A model generated the notes under the pieces. The model did not search any database and was not told the DNA's origin. It saw nothing but the letters and a program-made list of their open reading frames with translations. From Microbacterium testaceum StLB037 (GTDB lineage: Bacteria > Actinomycetota > Actinomycetes > Actinomycetales > Microbacteriaceae): DNA of 64,000 nt. The position numbers and the translations under genes were made by a program. Location of the stretch: contig NZ_FNJN01000004.1 in assembly GCF_900104345.1 (NCBI RefSeq), forward strand, positions 372,802 through 436,801, written 5' to 3'. Below are positions 24,157-31,859 of the stretch, piece after piece; the first letter of the stretch is position 1, and the number at the start of each line of letters is the position of its first letter.

Positions 24157-24177
24157 ACTCTACCGTAACGAGAGGGT
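24157..24177. promoter_or_regulatory. MerR-type dyad in sulP/merR intergenic region
   Basis: CTCT-ACCGTAACG-AGAG forms an inverted repeat with arms of four to five bases. The near-palindromic TACCGTA in the centre contains -10-like hexamers on both strands (TACCGT plus, TACGGT minus). This resembles BmrR/SoxR-type sites in divergent promoters. Confidence 0.55.
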
Positions 24178-24195
24178 TGCGGGATCGGGGATGCG

Positions 24196-24567
24196 ATGAC
24201 CGAGGTGCGACCGATGCAGATCGGCGAGCTCGCCGAGCGGACGGGGCTGTCGATCCGCACGCTCCGTCACTACGACGAGATCGGTCTGCTGCGTCCCTCG
24301 GCTCGAACCGAAGGCGGCTTCCGTCTCTACACGGCCGACGACGAGTCGCGACTGCTCCTCATCCGGCGCATGAAGCCGCTCGGCTACTCCCTCGAGCAGA
24401 TGGGTGAGCTGCTGGCCGTGGTCGACGGTCTCGAGGCCGACCCCTCCGACGACGCACTCCGCGCGCAGCTCGCCGACATCCGCGACGAAGCGCACCGGCG
24501 GCGAGAAGACCTCCGCCGCAAGGTCGCCGCGGCCGACGAGTTCATCGCCCAGTTGGAGGCACGGTGA
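24196..24567 (+). CDS. MerR-family transcriptional regulator
   Basis: A 123-residue regulator. The winged HTH is MQIGELAERTGLSIRTLRHYDEIGLLRPSARTEGGFRLY, followed by RMKPLGYSLEQMGELLAVVD. A coiled dimerisation helix closes the protein (RDEAHRRREDLRRKVAAADEFIAQLEAR). It lacks a C-terminal ligand domain and the Cys residues of metal-sensing MerR proteins. It is divergent from sulP and likely controls it. Its stop overlaps the next gene's GTG (GTGA), so a GNAT acetyltransferase is co-transcribed. Confidence 0.92.
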   Translation: MTEVRPMQIGELAERTGLSIRTLRHYDEIGLLRPSARTEGGFRLYTADDESRLLLIRRMKPLGYSLEQMGELLAVVDGLEADPSDDALRAQLADIRDEAHRRREDLRRKVAAADEFIAQLEAR

Positions 24568-25139
24568 CCGCGCGCGAGATCACGCTCGAGGGTCACGGCA
24601 TCCGGATGTCTCCTGCTCGAGCCGCCGACGCGGCCGAGGCCTGGCCGCTGACCGACGCCGAGCTGTGGAGTCGCATGACCACGCCCTGGGCGGACTCGGT
24701 CGAGGCCTACGCCGCGCGCGTCGAGCAGCACAACGCGACCCCGGGTCTGTACGCCTTCACGGTGCGGGATGCCGAGACCGGCCAGGTCCGCGGCGCCACG
24801 ACGTTCTACGAGTACGTGCCCGCGCAGGGGCGGGTCGAGATCGGCACGACCTGGTATGGCCGGTCTTTCCAGGGCGGTCGCACCAACCCCGCCGCGAAGC
24901 TGCTGCTGCTCGCGCACGCGTTCGAGGGGTGGGGGGTCAATCGCGTGGCGCTGCGCTGCGACGCGCGCAACGAGCGCAGTGCTCGCGCCATCGAGCGCCT
25001 CGGCGCGACGCGCGAGGGGCGCCTGCGACAGCACCGCATCGCCCCCGACGGGAGCGTCTCGGACACGCTGTACTTCTCGATCCTGCGCGACGAATGGCCC
25101 GCCGTGCGCGCGGGTCTCGAGGAGCGCCTGCGCGGCTGA
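24564..25139 (+). CDS. GNAT-family N-acetyltransferase (RimJ/L-like)
   Basis: A 191-residue acetyltransferase of the RimJ/RimL subgroup. Acetyl-CoA binding features include EIGTTWYGRSFQGGRTNPAAKLLLLAHAFEGWGVNRVALRCDARNERSARAIERLGATREG, the last part being the typical N-x-x-S-x-x-x-x-E-x-L-G motif. GTG 24564 overlaps the merR stop. The substrate (protein N-terminus, amino sugar or antibiotic) is unknown. Confidence 0.9.
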   Translation: MTAREITLEGHGIRMSPARAADAAEAWPLTDAELWSRMTTPWADSVEAYAARVEQHNATPGLYAFTVRDAETGQVRGATTFYEYVPAQGRVEIGTTWYGRSFQGGRTNPAAKLLLLAHAFEGWGVNRVALRCDARNERSARAIERLGATREGRLRQHRIAPDGSVSDTLYFSILRDEWPAVRAGLEERLRG

Positions 25140-25142
25140 GGC

Positions 25143-25886
25143 TCAGCCGGTCGCGGCCTCGGCCGCACGGCGGCGGGCGAACTCCCGCGCCTCGGTGAAC
25201 AGCTCGAGGTCGATTTGCACGTGTCGGCGGGCGAGCTCGGCGGCCTCGTCGGGGGTGGCCTGCACGATCGCGTCGACGATCGCGTCATGCTCGCGCGCGG
25301 CGCGGGTCTCCATGCGGCGGTGGCTTCCGCGATCGCCCCACGGGTGGGCCGGGGCCGAGAGCGAGAGGTGCCGCTCGTGCTCGAGGAGGATGTCGCGAAG
25401 TGCGGTGTTGTGCGCGGCGTCGATGATGGCGAGGTGCAGCAGGCTGTCGGCGCGCTGCTTCGGGTCGCCCGACTCCGCGGCGTGGAAGTCGTCGAGGCGG
25501 CCCCGCATCGCGGTGATGTCGGCGTCGGTGCGCCGCTCGGCGGCCAGGCGCGCGAGCGAGGAGTGCAGCATCGAGCTCGCGGTGCACGCGTCGACGAGGT
25601 CGCTCCAGCGCTCCTCGAACCACCGGTCGACACCGACCACGATCGAGGCGGGCCAGTCCTGGGCGACGAAGGTGCCCCCGCCCCGGCCGCGACGGCGCTC
25701 GATCAGGCCCCGGGTCGACAGGTCGTCGAGGGCCGCGCGCACCGTCGTCCGCCCGACGCCCAGGAGGGGCGAGAGGTCGCGCTCGGCGGGAAGACGGGTG
25801 CCCGGGAGGAACTCTCCCACCGCCACGGCGGTGATCAGTCGCTCGGTCACGCGCTCCACCAGGGAGGCGTCGTCGGTGTCGGCCAT
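25143..25886 (-). CDS. GntR-family regulator (FadR/FCD subfamily)
   Basis: A 247-residue repressor. The N-terminal winged HTH includes LITAVAVGEFLPGTRLPAERDLSPLLGVGRTTVRAALDDLSTRGLIERRRGRGG. The C-terminal helical FCD domain follows, with metal-binding style His residues (LLHLAIIDAAHN; TRAAREHDAIVDAI). ATG 25886 has GGGAG upstream. It is divergent from a hydrolase/permease/amidase operon. A dyad at 25923-25944 covers the -35 elements of both promoters, so it probably represses both and is released by a substrate or product of the operon. Confidence 0.92.
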   Translation of the reverse strand: MADTDDASLVERVTERLITAVAVGEFLPGTRLPAERDLSPLLGVGRTTVRAALDDLSTRGLIERRRGRGGGTFVAQDWPASIVVGVDRWFEERWSDLVDACTASSMLHSSLARLAAERRTDADITAMRGRLDDFHAAESGDPKQRADSLLHLAIIDAAHNTALRDILLEHERHLSLSAPAHPWGDRGSHRRMETRAAREHDAIVDAIVQATPDEAAELARRHVQIDLELFTEAREFARRRAAEAATG

Positions 25887-25906
25887 GGGCTCCCGTCGTT
25901 TCTCCC

Positions 25907-25935
25907 ATGTTAATTCCGCAGAAAAGGTTTGCCAA
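25907..25935 (-). promoter_or_regulatory. gntR promoter
   Basis: On the minus strand TTGGCA (25935-25930) and TAACAT (25912-25907) are separated by exactly 17 bp. Confidence 0.7.
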
Positions 25936-25944
25936 CGCACCTTT
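25923..25944. promoter_or_regulatory. candidate GntR operator
   Basis: Inverted repeat AAAGGT-N10-ACCTTT. It straddles the overlapping -35 elements of the divergent gntR and hydrolase promoters. Confidence 0.55.
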
Positions 25945-25958
25945 AAGGGGTCCACGAT
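25929..25958 (+). promoter_or_regulatory. promoter of hydrolase/permease/amidase operon
   Basis: TTGCCA (25929-25934), 18-bp spacer, CACGAT (25953-25958), then six bases to ATG 25965, so the transcript is probably leaderless. The -35 overlaps that of gntR. Confidence 0.55.
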
Positions 25959-25964
25959 GACTCC

Positions 25965-26855
25965 ATGCAACGCGAGATCACCGTCCCCTTCCGCGACGGC
26001 TACACCTGGGCCCGTCTGACCGAACCGTCCGAGCCCACCGGCGCAGCGCCCCTGTTCGTGCTGCACGGCGGCCCGGGGATGGCGCACAACTACGTCTCGA
26101 ACCTCGACGCCCTCGCCGATCTGACCGGGCGCACCGTCGTGCACTACGACCAGATCGGGTGCGGCAAGAGCTCGCACCACCCCGACGCCCCGGCCTCGCA
26201 GTGGGTGCCGCAGCTCTTCGTCGACGAGTTCCACAACCTGCGCGAGGCCCTCGGCTTCGACGAGTACCACGTGCTCGGTCAGTCGTGGGGTGGCATGCTC
26301 GGCGCCGAGATCGCCGTGCGTCAGCCCGCGGGGCTGCGGAGCCTCGAGATCTGCAACTCCCCGGCATCCATGGCCCTCTGGCTCGCGGGAGCGGCGCGAC
26401 TGCGCGCCGAACTCCCCGATGAGGCCCGCGAGGCCCTCGACCGGCACGAGACCGCCGGCACCCTCGACGACCCCGAGTACGCCGAGGCCACGCGCGTCTT
26501 CTACGAGCGTCACGTGTGCCGCGTCACGCCGATGCCGCAGGACTTCGTCGACAGCGAGCAGCAGATGCTCGCCGACCCCACGGTCTACTTCACGATGAAC
26601 GGCCCGAACGAGTTCCACGTCGTCGGGACGGGCCGTGACTGGACGATCATCGACCGCCTGCCCCAGGTCGCCGTGCCCACCCTGGTGGTCGCGGGCGAGT
26701 TCGACGAGGCCACCCCCGAGACGTGGGAGCCCTTCGTCGCGCACATCCCCGGCGCCCGTTCGCACGTGTTCGCCGGAGCGAGCCACTGCACCCACCTCGA
26801 GATGCCCGACGCTTTCCGCGCGGTCATCGCCGACTTCCTCGCGCCCCTTCCCTGA
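25965..26855 (+). CDS. alpha/beta hydrolase, proline iminopeptidase / amino-acid amidase type
   Basis: A 296-residue S33-family hydrolase. The oxyanion motif FVLHGGPGMAHNY (about residues 32-44), nucleophile elbow LGQSWGGMLG (Ser about 107), acid Asp in VVAGEFDEATPE and catalytic His in AGASHCTHLE are all present. DQIGCGKSS is the family DQ-G-GxSS segment. Family members include prolyl aminopeptidases and L-amino-acid amidases. It begins the operon with an APC permease and acetamidase, which points to release of an amino acid or amide rather than general peptide turnover. Confidence 0.92.
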   Translation: MQREITVPFRDGYTWARLTEPSEPTGAAPLFVLHGGPGMAHNYVSNLDALADLTGRTVVHYDQIGCGKSSHHPDAPASQWVPQLFVDEFHNLREALGFDEYHVLGQSWGGMLGAEIAVRQPAGLRSLEICNSPASMALWLAGAARLRAELPDEAREALDRHETAGTLDDPEYAEATRVFYERHVCRVTPMPQDFVDSEQQMLADPTVYFTMNGPNEFHVVGTGRDWTIIDRLPQVAVPTLVVAGEFDEATPETWEPFVAHIPGARSHVFAGASHCTHLEMPDAFRAVIADFLAPLP

Positions 26856-26890
26856 CACCCGCCCCCACCCCACCCGAACCAGGAGACCCG

Positions 26891-28315
26891 ATGTCGCACC
26901 CCGCCCCCGAGGCCCAGCAGTCGCTGGAGTCGTTCGGCTACAAGCAGGAGCTCAAGCGCTCCATGTCCACCTTCGACCTCGTGGTCTACGGTCTCGTCTT
27001 CATGGTGCCCATCGCCCCGTGGGCGATCTTCGGCGTCGTGTTCAACGCCGCGAGCGGCATGGTTCCGCTGGTGTACCTCACCGGCGTGATCGCGATGATC
27101 TTCACCGCCCTCGCCTACGCGCAGATGTCGAAGGCGTTCCCGATCGCCGGCTCCGTGTTCTCGTACGTCGGTCGCGGCCTGCACCCCACGGTCGGCTTCT
27201 TCGCCGGCTGGGCGATCCTGCTCGACTACCTGCTCGTCCCCACGTTGCTCTACGTCTTCGCCGCCTCGTCGATGGCGGGCATCTTCCCCGACGTGCCGCA
27301 GTGGATCTGGGCCGTGGCTTTCGTCGTCATCAACACCGTCATCAACGTGCTCGGCATCGGCTCGATCAAAATCGCCAACCGCGTCATGCTCGCCATCCAG
27401 CTCGCCTTCGTGGTGATCTTCGTCGTGATCGCCATGGTCGCCCTGTCGTCCGGCACGATCCCGGGCGCCGAGTTCACGATGGCTCCGCTGTGGGATGCCG
27501 AGAAGGTCAACCCCGCGCTCATCGCCACCGCCCTCTCGATCGCAGTGCTGAGCTTCCTCGGCTTCGACGGCATCTCCACGATGGCCGAGGAGTCCACCGG
27601 TGACCGGAAGTCGGGCGGTCGCGCCATGATCATCGCCCTGCTCGTGGTCGCGGTGCTCTTCATCGCCCAGACCTGGTTCGCCAGCGCTCTCGCGAACGGC
27701 ACGATCGCCTTCGGTGACGACGAGGTCAACAACGCGTTCTTCGTGCTCGTGGCCAAGGCCGCCGGCAGCGGGTGGGCGACAGCCTTCCTCGCGGTCAACG
27801 TCATCGCGGTGGGTATCGCCAACGCGGTCGCGGCCCAGGCGGCGACCTCGCGCCTGCTCTACTCGATGAGCCGCGACCGGCGCCTGCCCGCCTTCCTCTC
27901 GAAGGTCACCTCGCGCCAGGTGCCGATGGCGGCGATCCTGCTGGTGAGCGCGATCTCGCTCGTGCTGGTGCTGTTCTTCGTCGGCCAGATCGCCGTCATC
28001 TCGTCGCTGGTGAACTTCGGCGCCCTGCTCGGCTTCATGCTGCTGCACGTGTCGGTCGCGGCGTACTACCTCGGCAAGAAGAAGTCGAAGAACTACCTGC
28101 TGCACCTCGTGGTGCCCCTGGTCGGATTCCTGATCATCGGATACGTGCTGCTCAACGCCGACATGACCGCCAAGATCGGCGGCATCCTGTGGCTGGTCGT
28201 CGGTGGGATCGTCTACCTGATCTTCGCCCGCACGAACGGCGGGGCCCCCGGCCCGGTGCCCGAGCACGCGACGGCGACCGCCGGCGAGGGCGGCGGAGAG
28301 GTGGCCTCCCGATGA
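26891..28315 (+). CDS. APC-superfamily amino acid/amine permease
   Basis: A 474-residue integral membrane protein with twelve predicted helices, starting TFDLVVYGLVFMVPIAPWAIFGVV. The family segment SFLGFDGISTMAEESTGDRKSGGRAM is at about residues 220-245, followed by SRLLYSMSRDRRLPAFLSKV. It resembles PuuP/EAT-type uptake permeases. GGAGA precedes ATG 26891. It lies between the hydrolase and the acetamidase gene and overlaps the latter (ATGA). It likely imports the amino acid, amine or amide used by these enzymes. Confidence 0.92.
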   Translation: MSHPAPEAQQSLESFGYKQELKRSMSTFDLVVYGLVFMVPIAPWAIFGVVFNAASGMVPLVYLTGVIAMIFTALAYAQMSKAFPIAGSVFSYVGRGLHPTVGFFAGWAILLDYLLVPTLLYVFAASSMAGIFPDVPQWIWAVAFVVINTVINVLGIGSIKIANRVMLAIQLAFVVIFVVIAMVALSSGTIPGAEFTMAPLWDAEKVNPALIATALSIAVLSFLGFDGISTMAEESTGDRKSGGRAMIIALLVVAVLFIAQTWFASALANGTIAFGDDEVNNAFFVLVAKAAGSGWATAFLAVNVIAVGIANAVAAQAATSRLLYSMSRDRRLPAFLSKVTSRQVPMAAILLVSAISLVLVLFFVGQIAVISSLVNFGALLGFMLLHVSVAAYYLGKKKSKNYLLHLVVPLVGFLIIGYVLLNADMTAKIGGILWLVVGGIVYLIFARTNGGAPGPVPEHATATAGEGGGEVASR

Positions 28316-29238
28316 CCGAGGAGCACTGGCTCGGCAAGGAGCACGGTCGCCCGGGTTACGACGCGTCTGTGCCCCCGGCGCTGCGCATTCGGCCCGGCAC
28401 CGGCGAGAGGATCGCGTTCGAGACCGACGACGCGGTGTACGCCGAGCTGCACGAGCACGGCGACCTCGGGGCGCTGAAGGCCCCCATCAACCCGGTGACG
28501 GGTCCCGTGTACGTCGAGGGGGCGAAGCCCGGCGACGCCCTCACGGTGCACGTGCACGAGATCCGCCTGGGGGACTACGGGTGGTCGCAGAGCCTCCCCG
28601 GCGCCGGGGCGCTGCAGCACCGCATGCCGGATCACGTCGTCAGCCGGCGCATCCCGATCGACGCCGAGGGCGTGCACCTCACCGACCGGCACGTGGTGCC
28701 CGCCCGCCCGATGATCGGGTGCATCGGCACAGCGCCCGTCACCGGGGCGAACTCGACGGTCATGCCGACGACCGCTCTCGGCGGCAACATGGACCTCACC
28801 GACGTCGCCCCGGGTGCCACCGTCTACCTGCCCGTCGAGGTCGAGGGAGCCCTCCTCTCGATCGGCGACATCCACGCCGTGATGGCCCGAGGCGAGTCGT
28901 CGTTCGTCGCGATCGAAGCGGCGGGGGTCGCCGTGGTCTCGATCGATCTGATCCCGGATGCCGCTTTGCGCGCGCCCCGCGTCGAGACCGACGAGGAGTG
29001 GGTCTTCGTCGGCCTGGGCGACCCGGTGCAGGAGAGCGTCCGGCGCGGCTACGAGGACGTCTTCGACGAGCTCGTCGAGGTGCGCGGATGGGATCGGATG
29101 GACGCGTACGCGGTCATGAGCGCCCTCGTGCACAGCGAACTGGGCGGACCGACGGGCTCGGAGGTGCCCGACCCGCTGCATCCGTTCCGCGCCGTGGGAG
29201 CGGTGACGCTTCACCGCCTGCCGAAGAGCGTGCTCTGA
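28312..29238 (+). CDS. acetamidase/formamidase family protein
   Basis: A 308-residue FmdA/AmdA-family amidase that hydrolyses short amides to ammonia and a carboxylate. Signatures include ALKAPINPVTGPVYVEGAKPGDALTVHVHEI, ARPMIGCIGTAP, NSTVMPTTALGGNMDLTDVAPGATVYLPVEVEGALLSIGDIHAVMARGE, and a conserved Tyr/Met-rich C-terminal part. ATG 28312 overlaps the permease stop (ATGA). This is the last gene of the GntR-controlled operon. It suggests that ammonia, or an amino acid from an amide, is the useful product. Confidence 0.92.
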   Translation: MTEEHWLGKEHGRPGYDASVPPALRIRPGTGERIAFETDDAVYAELHEHGDLGALKAPINPVTGPVYVEGAKPGDALTVHVHEIRLGDYGWSQSLPGAGALQHRMPDHVVSRRIPIDAEGVHLTDRHVVPARPMIGCIGTAPVTGANSTVMPTTALGGNMDLTDVAPGATVYLPVEVEGALLSIGDIHAVMARGESSFVAIEAAGVAVVSIDLIPDAALRAPRVETDEEWVFVGLGDPVQESVRRGYEDVFDELVEVRGWDRMDAYAVMSALVHSELGGPTGSEVPDPLHPFRAVGAVTLHRLPKSVL

Positions 29239-29380
29239 CCCGGGCCGAATCCCGCTGAGACAGCACCTCGCTGGCGAAACGTGCGCAGCCTGCAACCGGC
29301 TTGTCGGCGAGATGCAGTCTCGCGGTACCTGCGGGGATGCGGAGACCCGGCACCGATTCGAGCGGGGCCGGAGCGCCGTG

Positions 29381-29386
29381 TAGGAT
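29381..29386 (+). promoter_or_regulatory. -10 of tRNA-Ser promoter
   Basis: TAGGAT, followed by eight bases and the first base of tRNA-Ser (29395). Confidence 0.55.
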
Positions 29387-29394
29387 CGTCCCTT

Positions 29395-29486
29395 GGAAGT
29401 GTGTCCGAGCGGCCTAAGGAGCATGGCTGGAATCCATGTAGGCGGGGTAACTCGCCTCGCAGGTTCAAATCCTGTCACTTCCGCCA
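29395..29486 (+). tRNA. tRNA-Ser (anticodon GGA)
   Basis: The acceptor stem GGAAGTG (29395-29401) pairs with CACTTCC (29476-29482), followed by discriminator G and an encoded CCA (29484-29486). The anticodon loop CTGGAAT holds GGA at 29429-29431 between arms CATGG and CCATG. A long class II variable arm (about 18 nt) and a T-loop TTCAAAT are present, as expected for tRNA-Ser. It decodes UCC and UCU. A strong hairpin follows. Confidence 0.96.
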
Positions 29487-29488
29487 CA

Positions 29489-29522
29489 CGAAGAGCGTCA
29501 CTCGAGAGGGTGGCGCTCTTCG
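29489..29522. terminator. terminator after tRNA-Ser
   Basis: A 13-bp stem with one wobble pair (29489-29501 with 29510-29522), followed by CCTTTC on the plus strand. It also closes the convergent transglutaminase gene, which stops at 29538. Confidence 0.8.
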
Positions 29523-29537
29523 CCTTTCACGCGGCGA

Positions 29538-31859
29538 CTACCGCGACACGCTCTCGCGCTCGACCGCGCCGACGGCGCCGGGCCGCACGACGAGCGAGCG
29601 AGGGTACGCACGCGCGAGCGCCCGCCGCAGCGGCGTCGCTCTCGCGTCGAGAGCCGCGCGCACGCCCGCGACGGCGGAGACGAGGGCGGGTCCCCGAGCG
29701 GGGTCGAGGCTGTCGCCCGCGTAGCTCACCCGTTCGACCGCGTCACGCAGGAGATCGACGTCGTCGGCCGGCGCGCCCTGCTCCTCGACGAGCCGTGCCG
29801 CGAAGGCGCGCGGAGACAGAGCGGACGAGACCGGGATGCCGAGATCCACCGCGTCCTCCAGCATCGCCGTCCACGCCGCCACCGGGTCGCCCCTGCGCGC
29901 GGCGGCGAGGCGTCGACGACGCAGCACCATCCGGGCCGCGGCCGGGATCCCGGCGAGCAGCAGCAGCGCGAGGACCCCGAGGACCGGGGCGACCCACGCC
30001 GTGCTCTGACGCGCGGTCACCGAGACGCCGCCGGTGGTCTGCGCCCCGGGGTCGTTCTCAGCCGCCGTCGAGGGGGCCGTCGAGGGCTGGTCGGCCGGGG
30101 TCTCGGCATCCTGGCTCGGGGCGTTCGGGGCCGTGTTGTTACCGCCCGTCGAGCCCGAGGCGAAGTTCGTCGGAACGCCGAGGCTGTTCGTCGGCTCGAA
30201 CGGCACCCACCCGATGCCCTCGAAGTACACCTCGGGCCACGAGTGCAGCTGGCTCGAGGTGACCGTGTACTCCGTGCCGCCCTGCTGGGGAAGGCTCGAG
30301 GCGGTGCCGGGGAGATATCCGATGACGATGCGCGCCGGGATGCCGAGGGTTCGCGCCATGACCGCGAAGGCCGACGCGTAGTGCACGCAGTATCCGGCGC
30401 GCACCTGCAGGAACTGCGCCACCGCGTCGAGGCCCGCCCCGTCGAATCCGGCGTCGACCGGGGCATCGAGGGAGTAGCGGAACTGACTGCTGCGGAACCA
30501 GTTCTGCAGCGTCACGAGCTTGTCGTACGGCGTCTGAGCGTTGGCGGTCACCTCGCGGGCGGTGTCGCCGATGACGGCCGGCACGTCGGCGGGAAGAGCG
30601 GTCAGAGCGGGATCGAGATCCGTGTCGCCCACCGTCTTGGAACGGATCTGCTCGAGGGTGGGGCGCGGAACGTTTGCCTGCACCTCGTAGACCTGCTCTC
30701 GCGTCGACCCCGCGCGCGTGACGACCGTGCGGTTCTGCGGCATGCCGAGCCAGTCGCCGTTGAGGCCCGTGACCGTCGAGGCCGGATAGGGCACCGGCAG
30801 CCACGGGCTGTCGAGCTGATCGACGGTGACGGTGGTCGTCCAGTCGGCGAGGGTGATGTCGCCGTCGACGCCGACCCGGTCGAACACGGCGCCGCTCGGG
30901 GGGACCGCGACGGTGTCGAAGCTGTCGGGCTGCCACACCGCGCCGTCGAAGCGCGAGAGCGTGACCGCGCGCAGGTACGGGGCCGTCGGACCCGTGGTGC
31001 GGACCGTGAGCACCTCGACGTCGCGGGGCTGGCGCAGATCGTTTCCGAGTTCGAGGTTGGGGTTGATGGTGGTTCCCAGCCCGCCCGTGCCGCCGCTGGC
31101 GAACCGCAGGCCCGGTTGGGGCAGCAGGGGAGTGGCCACCACGGCGACGATCACGGCCACCGCCGCAACCCCCAGGGCCGTCGCCGACACCCCGAACAGG
31201 CGGCGGGGCGACGGATCGGGCGAGCGTCCGTCGCGTCGGGGCGGGGCCGCGGTTCGCGCGCGCGTGTCGATCCGCAGCAGGAACAACAGCGCCGCTGCGA
31301 GCAGCACGAAGCTCGCGATGTCGACGTCGGAGGGGATCGCGATCGTCGGGATGAGCGAGACGGCGACCAGTCCGACTCCGGCGAGCAACGGCATCCGGGC
31401 CGTCAGGACGACGTGGTCGAGCACGATCGCGAGCGCGCCGATCGCCGCGACCAGCAGGAACGCCAGGCCCTCGTCCGGGGGCACGGGGGCGACGCCGTCG
31501 CGGATCTCGGCCGAGGCCTGAGCGATCAGACCCGGAACGGAGGCGAAGGTCGAGGGAGTGGGGATCACCAGCAGGATCGCCGTCGTCCGCCCGAAGATCG
31601 CGGTGAGCAGAACGATCCAGACGACGAGCTCGGCCACGCTGGCGAGCACCGCCGGCAGGCGCGAGAGCCGCACGATCAGCCCCGCGCCGAGAGCGCCTCC
31701 GGCCACGAGGACGGCTCCCGCGACCCACGCGCCCGGGGCGATGACCGAGAAGACCGGCAGCATCGCCGCGGCGATCGCGGCGAACAGGCCGACGGTCAGC
31801 AGGGTGGCGTCGCGGCGCCGACGGGGGGAGCGCAGCACGGTGAAGTCAGCGGCCGACAC
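29538..31859 (-). CDS. transglutaminase-like membrane protein (TgpA/DUF3488 type)
   Basis: A 773-residue membrane protein. The N-terminal part has about seven helices (residues 20-210). An extracytoplasmic region of about 380 residues follows. The papain-like transglutaminase core is RAGYCVHYASAFAVMARTLGIPARIVIGYLPG with the catalytic Cys, then HSWPEVYFEGIGWVPFEPT with the His. A last helix (STAWVAPVLGVLALLLLAGI) and a DUF4129-like tail end the protein. GTG 31859 overlaps the DUF58 gene by 14 bp. It forms the usual MoxR-DUF58-transglutaminase operon, whose exact role is not established. Confidence 0.92.
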   Translation of the reverse strand: MSAADFTVLRSPRRRRDATLLTVGLFAAIAAAMLPVFSVIAPGAWVAGAVLVAGGALGAGLIVRLSRLPAVLASVAELVVWIVLLTAIFGRTTAILLVIPTPSTFASVPGLIAQASAEIRDGVAPVPPDEGLAFLLVAAIGALAIVLDHVVLTARMPLLAGVGLVAVSLIPTIAIPSDVDIASFVLLAAALLFLLRIDTRARTAAPPRRDGRSPDPSPRRLFGVSATALGVAAVAVIVAVVATPLLPQPGLRFASGGTGGLGTTINPNLELGNDLRQPRDVEVLTVRTTGPTAPYLRAVTLSRFDGAVWQPDSFDTVAVPPSGAVFDRVGVDGDITLADWTTTVTVDQLDSPWLPVPYPASTVTGLNGDWLGMPQNRTVVTRAGSTREQVYEVQANVPRPTLEQIRSKTVGDTDLDPALTALPADVPAVIGDTAREVTANAQTPYDKLVTLQNWFRSSQFRYSLDAPVDAGFDGAGLDAVAQFLQVRAGYCVHYASAFAVMARTLGIPARIVIGYLPGTASSLPQQGGTEYTVTSSQLHSWPEVYFEGIGWVPFEPTNSLGVPTNFASGSTGGNNTAPNAPSQDAETPADQPSTAPSTAAENDPGAQTTGGVSVTARQSTAWVAPVLGVLALLLLAGIPAAARMVLRRRRLAAARRGDPVAAWTAMLEDAVDLGIPVSSALSPRAFAARLVEEQGAPADDVDLLRDAVERVSYAGDSLDPARGPALVSAVAGVRAALDARATPLRRALARAYPRSLVVRPGAVGAVERESVSR

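Noticed and set aside
29395..29522. tRNA-Ser as an integration site for a mobile element
   Set aside because: No integrase gene, no repeat of the tRNA 3' end and ordinary neighbouring genes were found.
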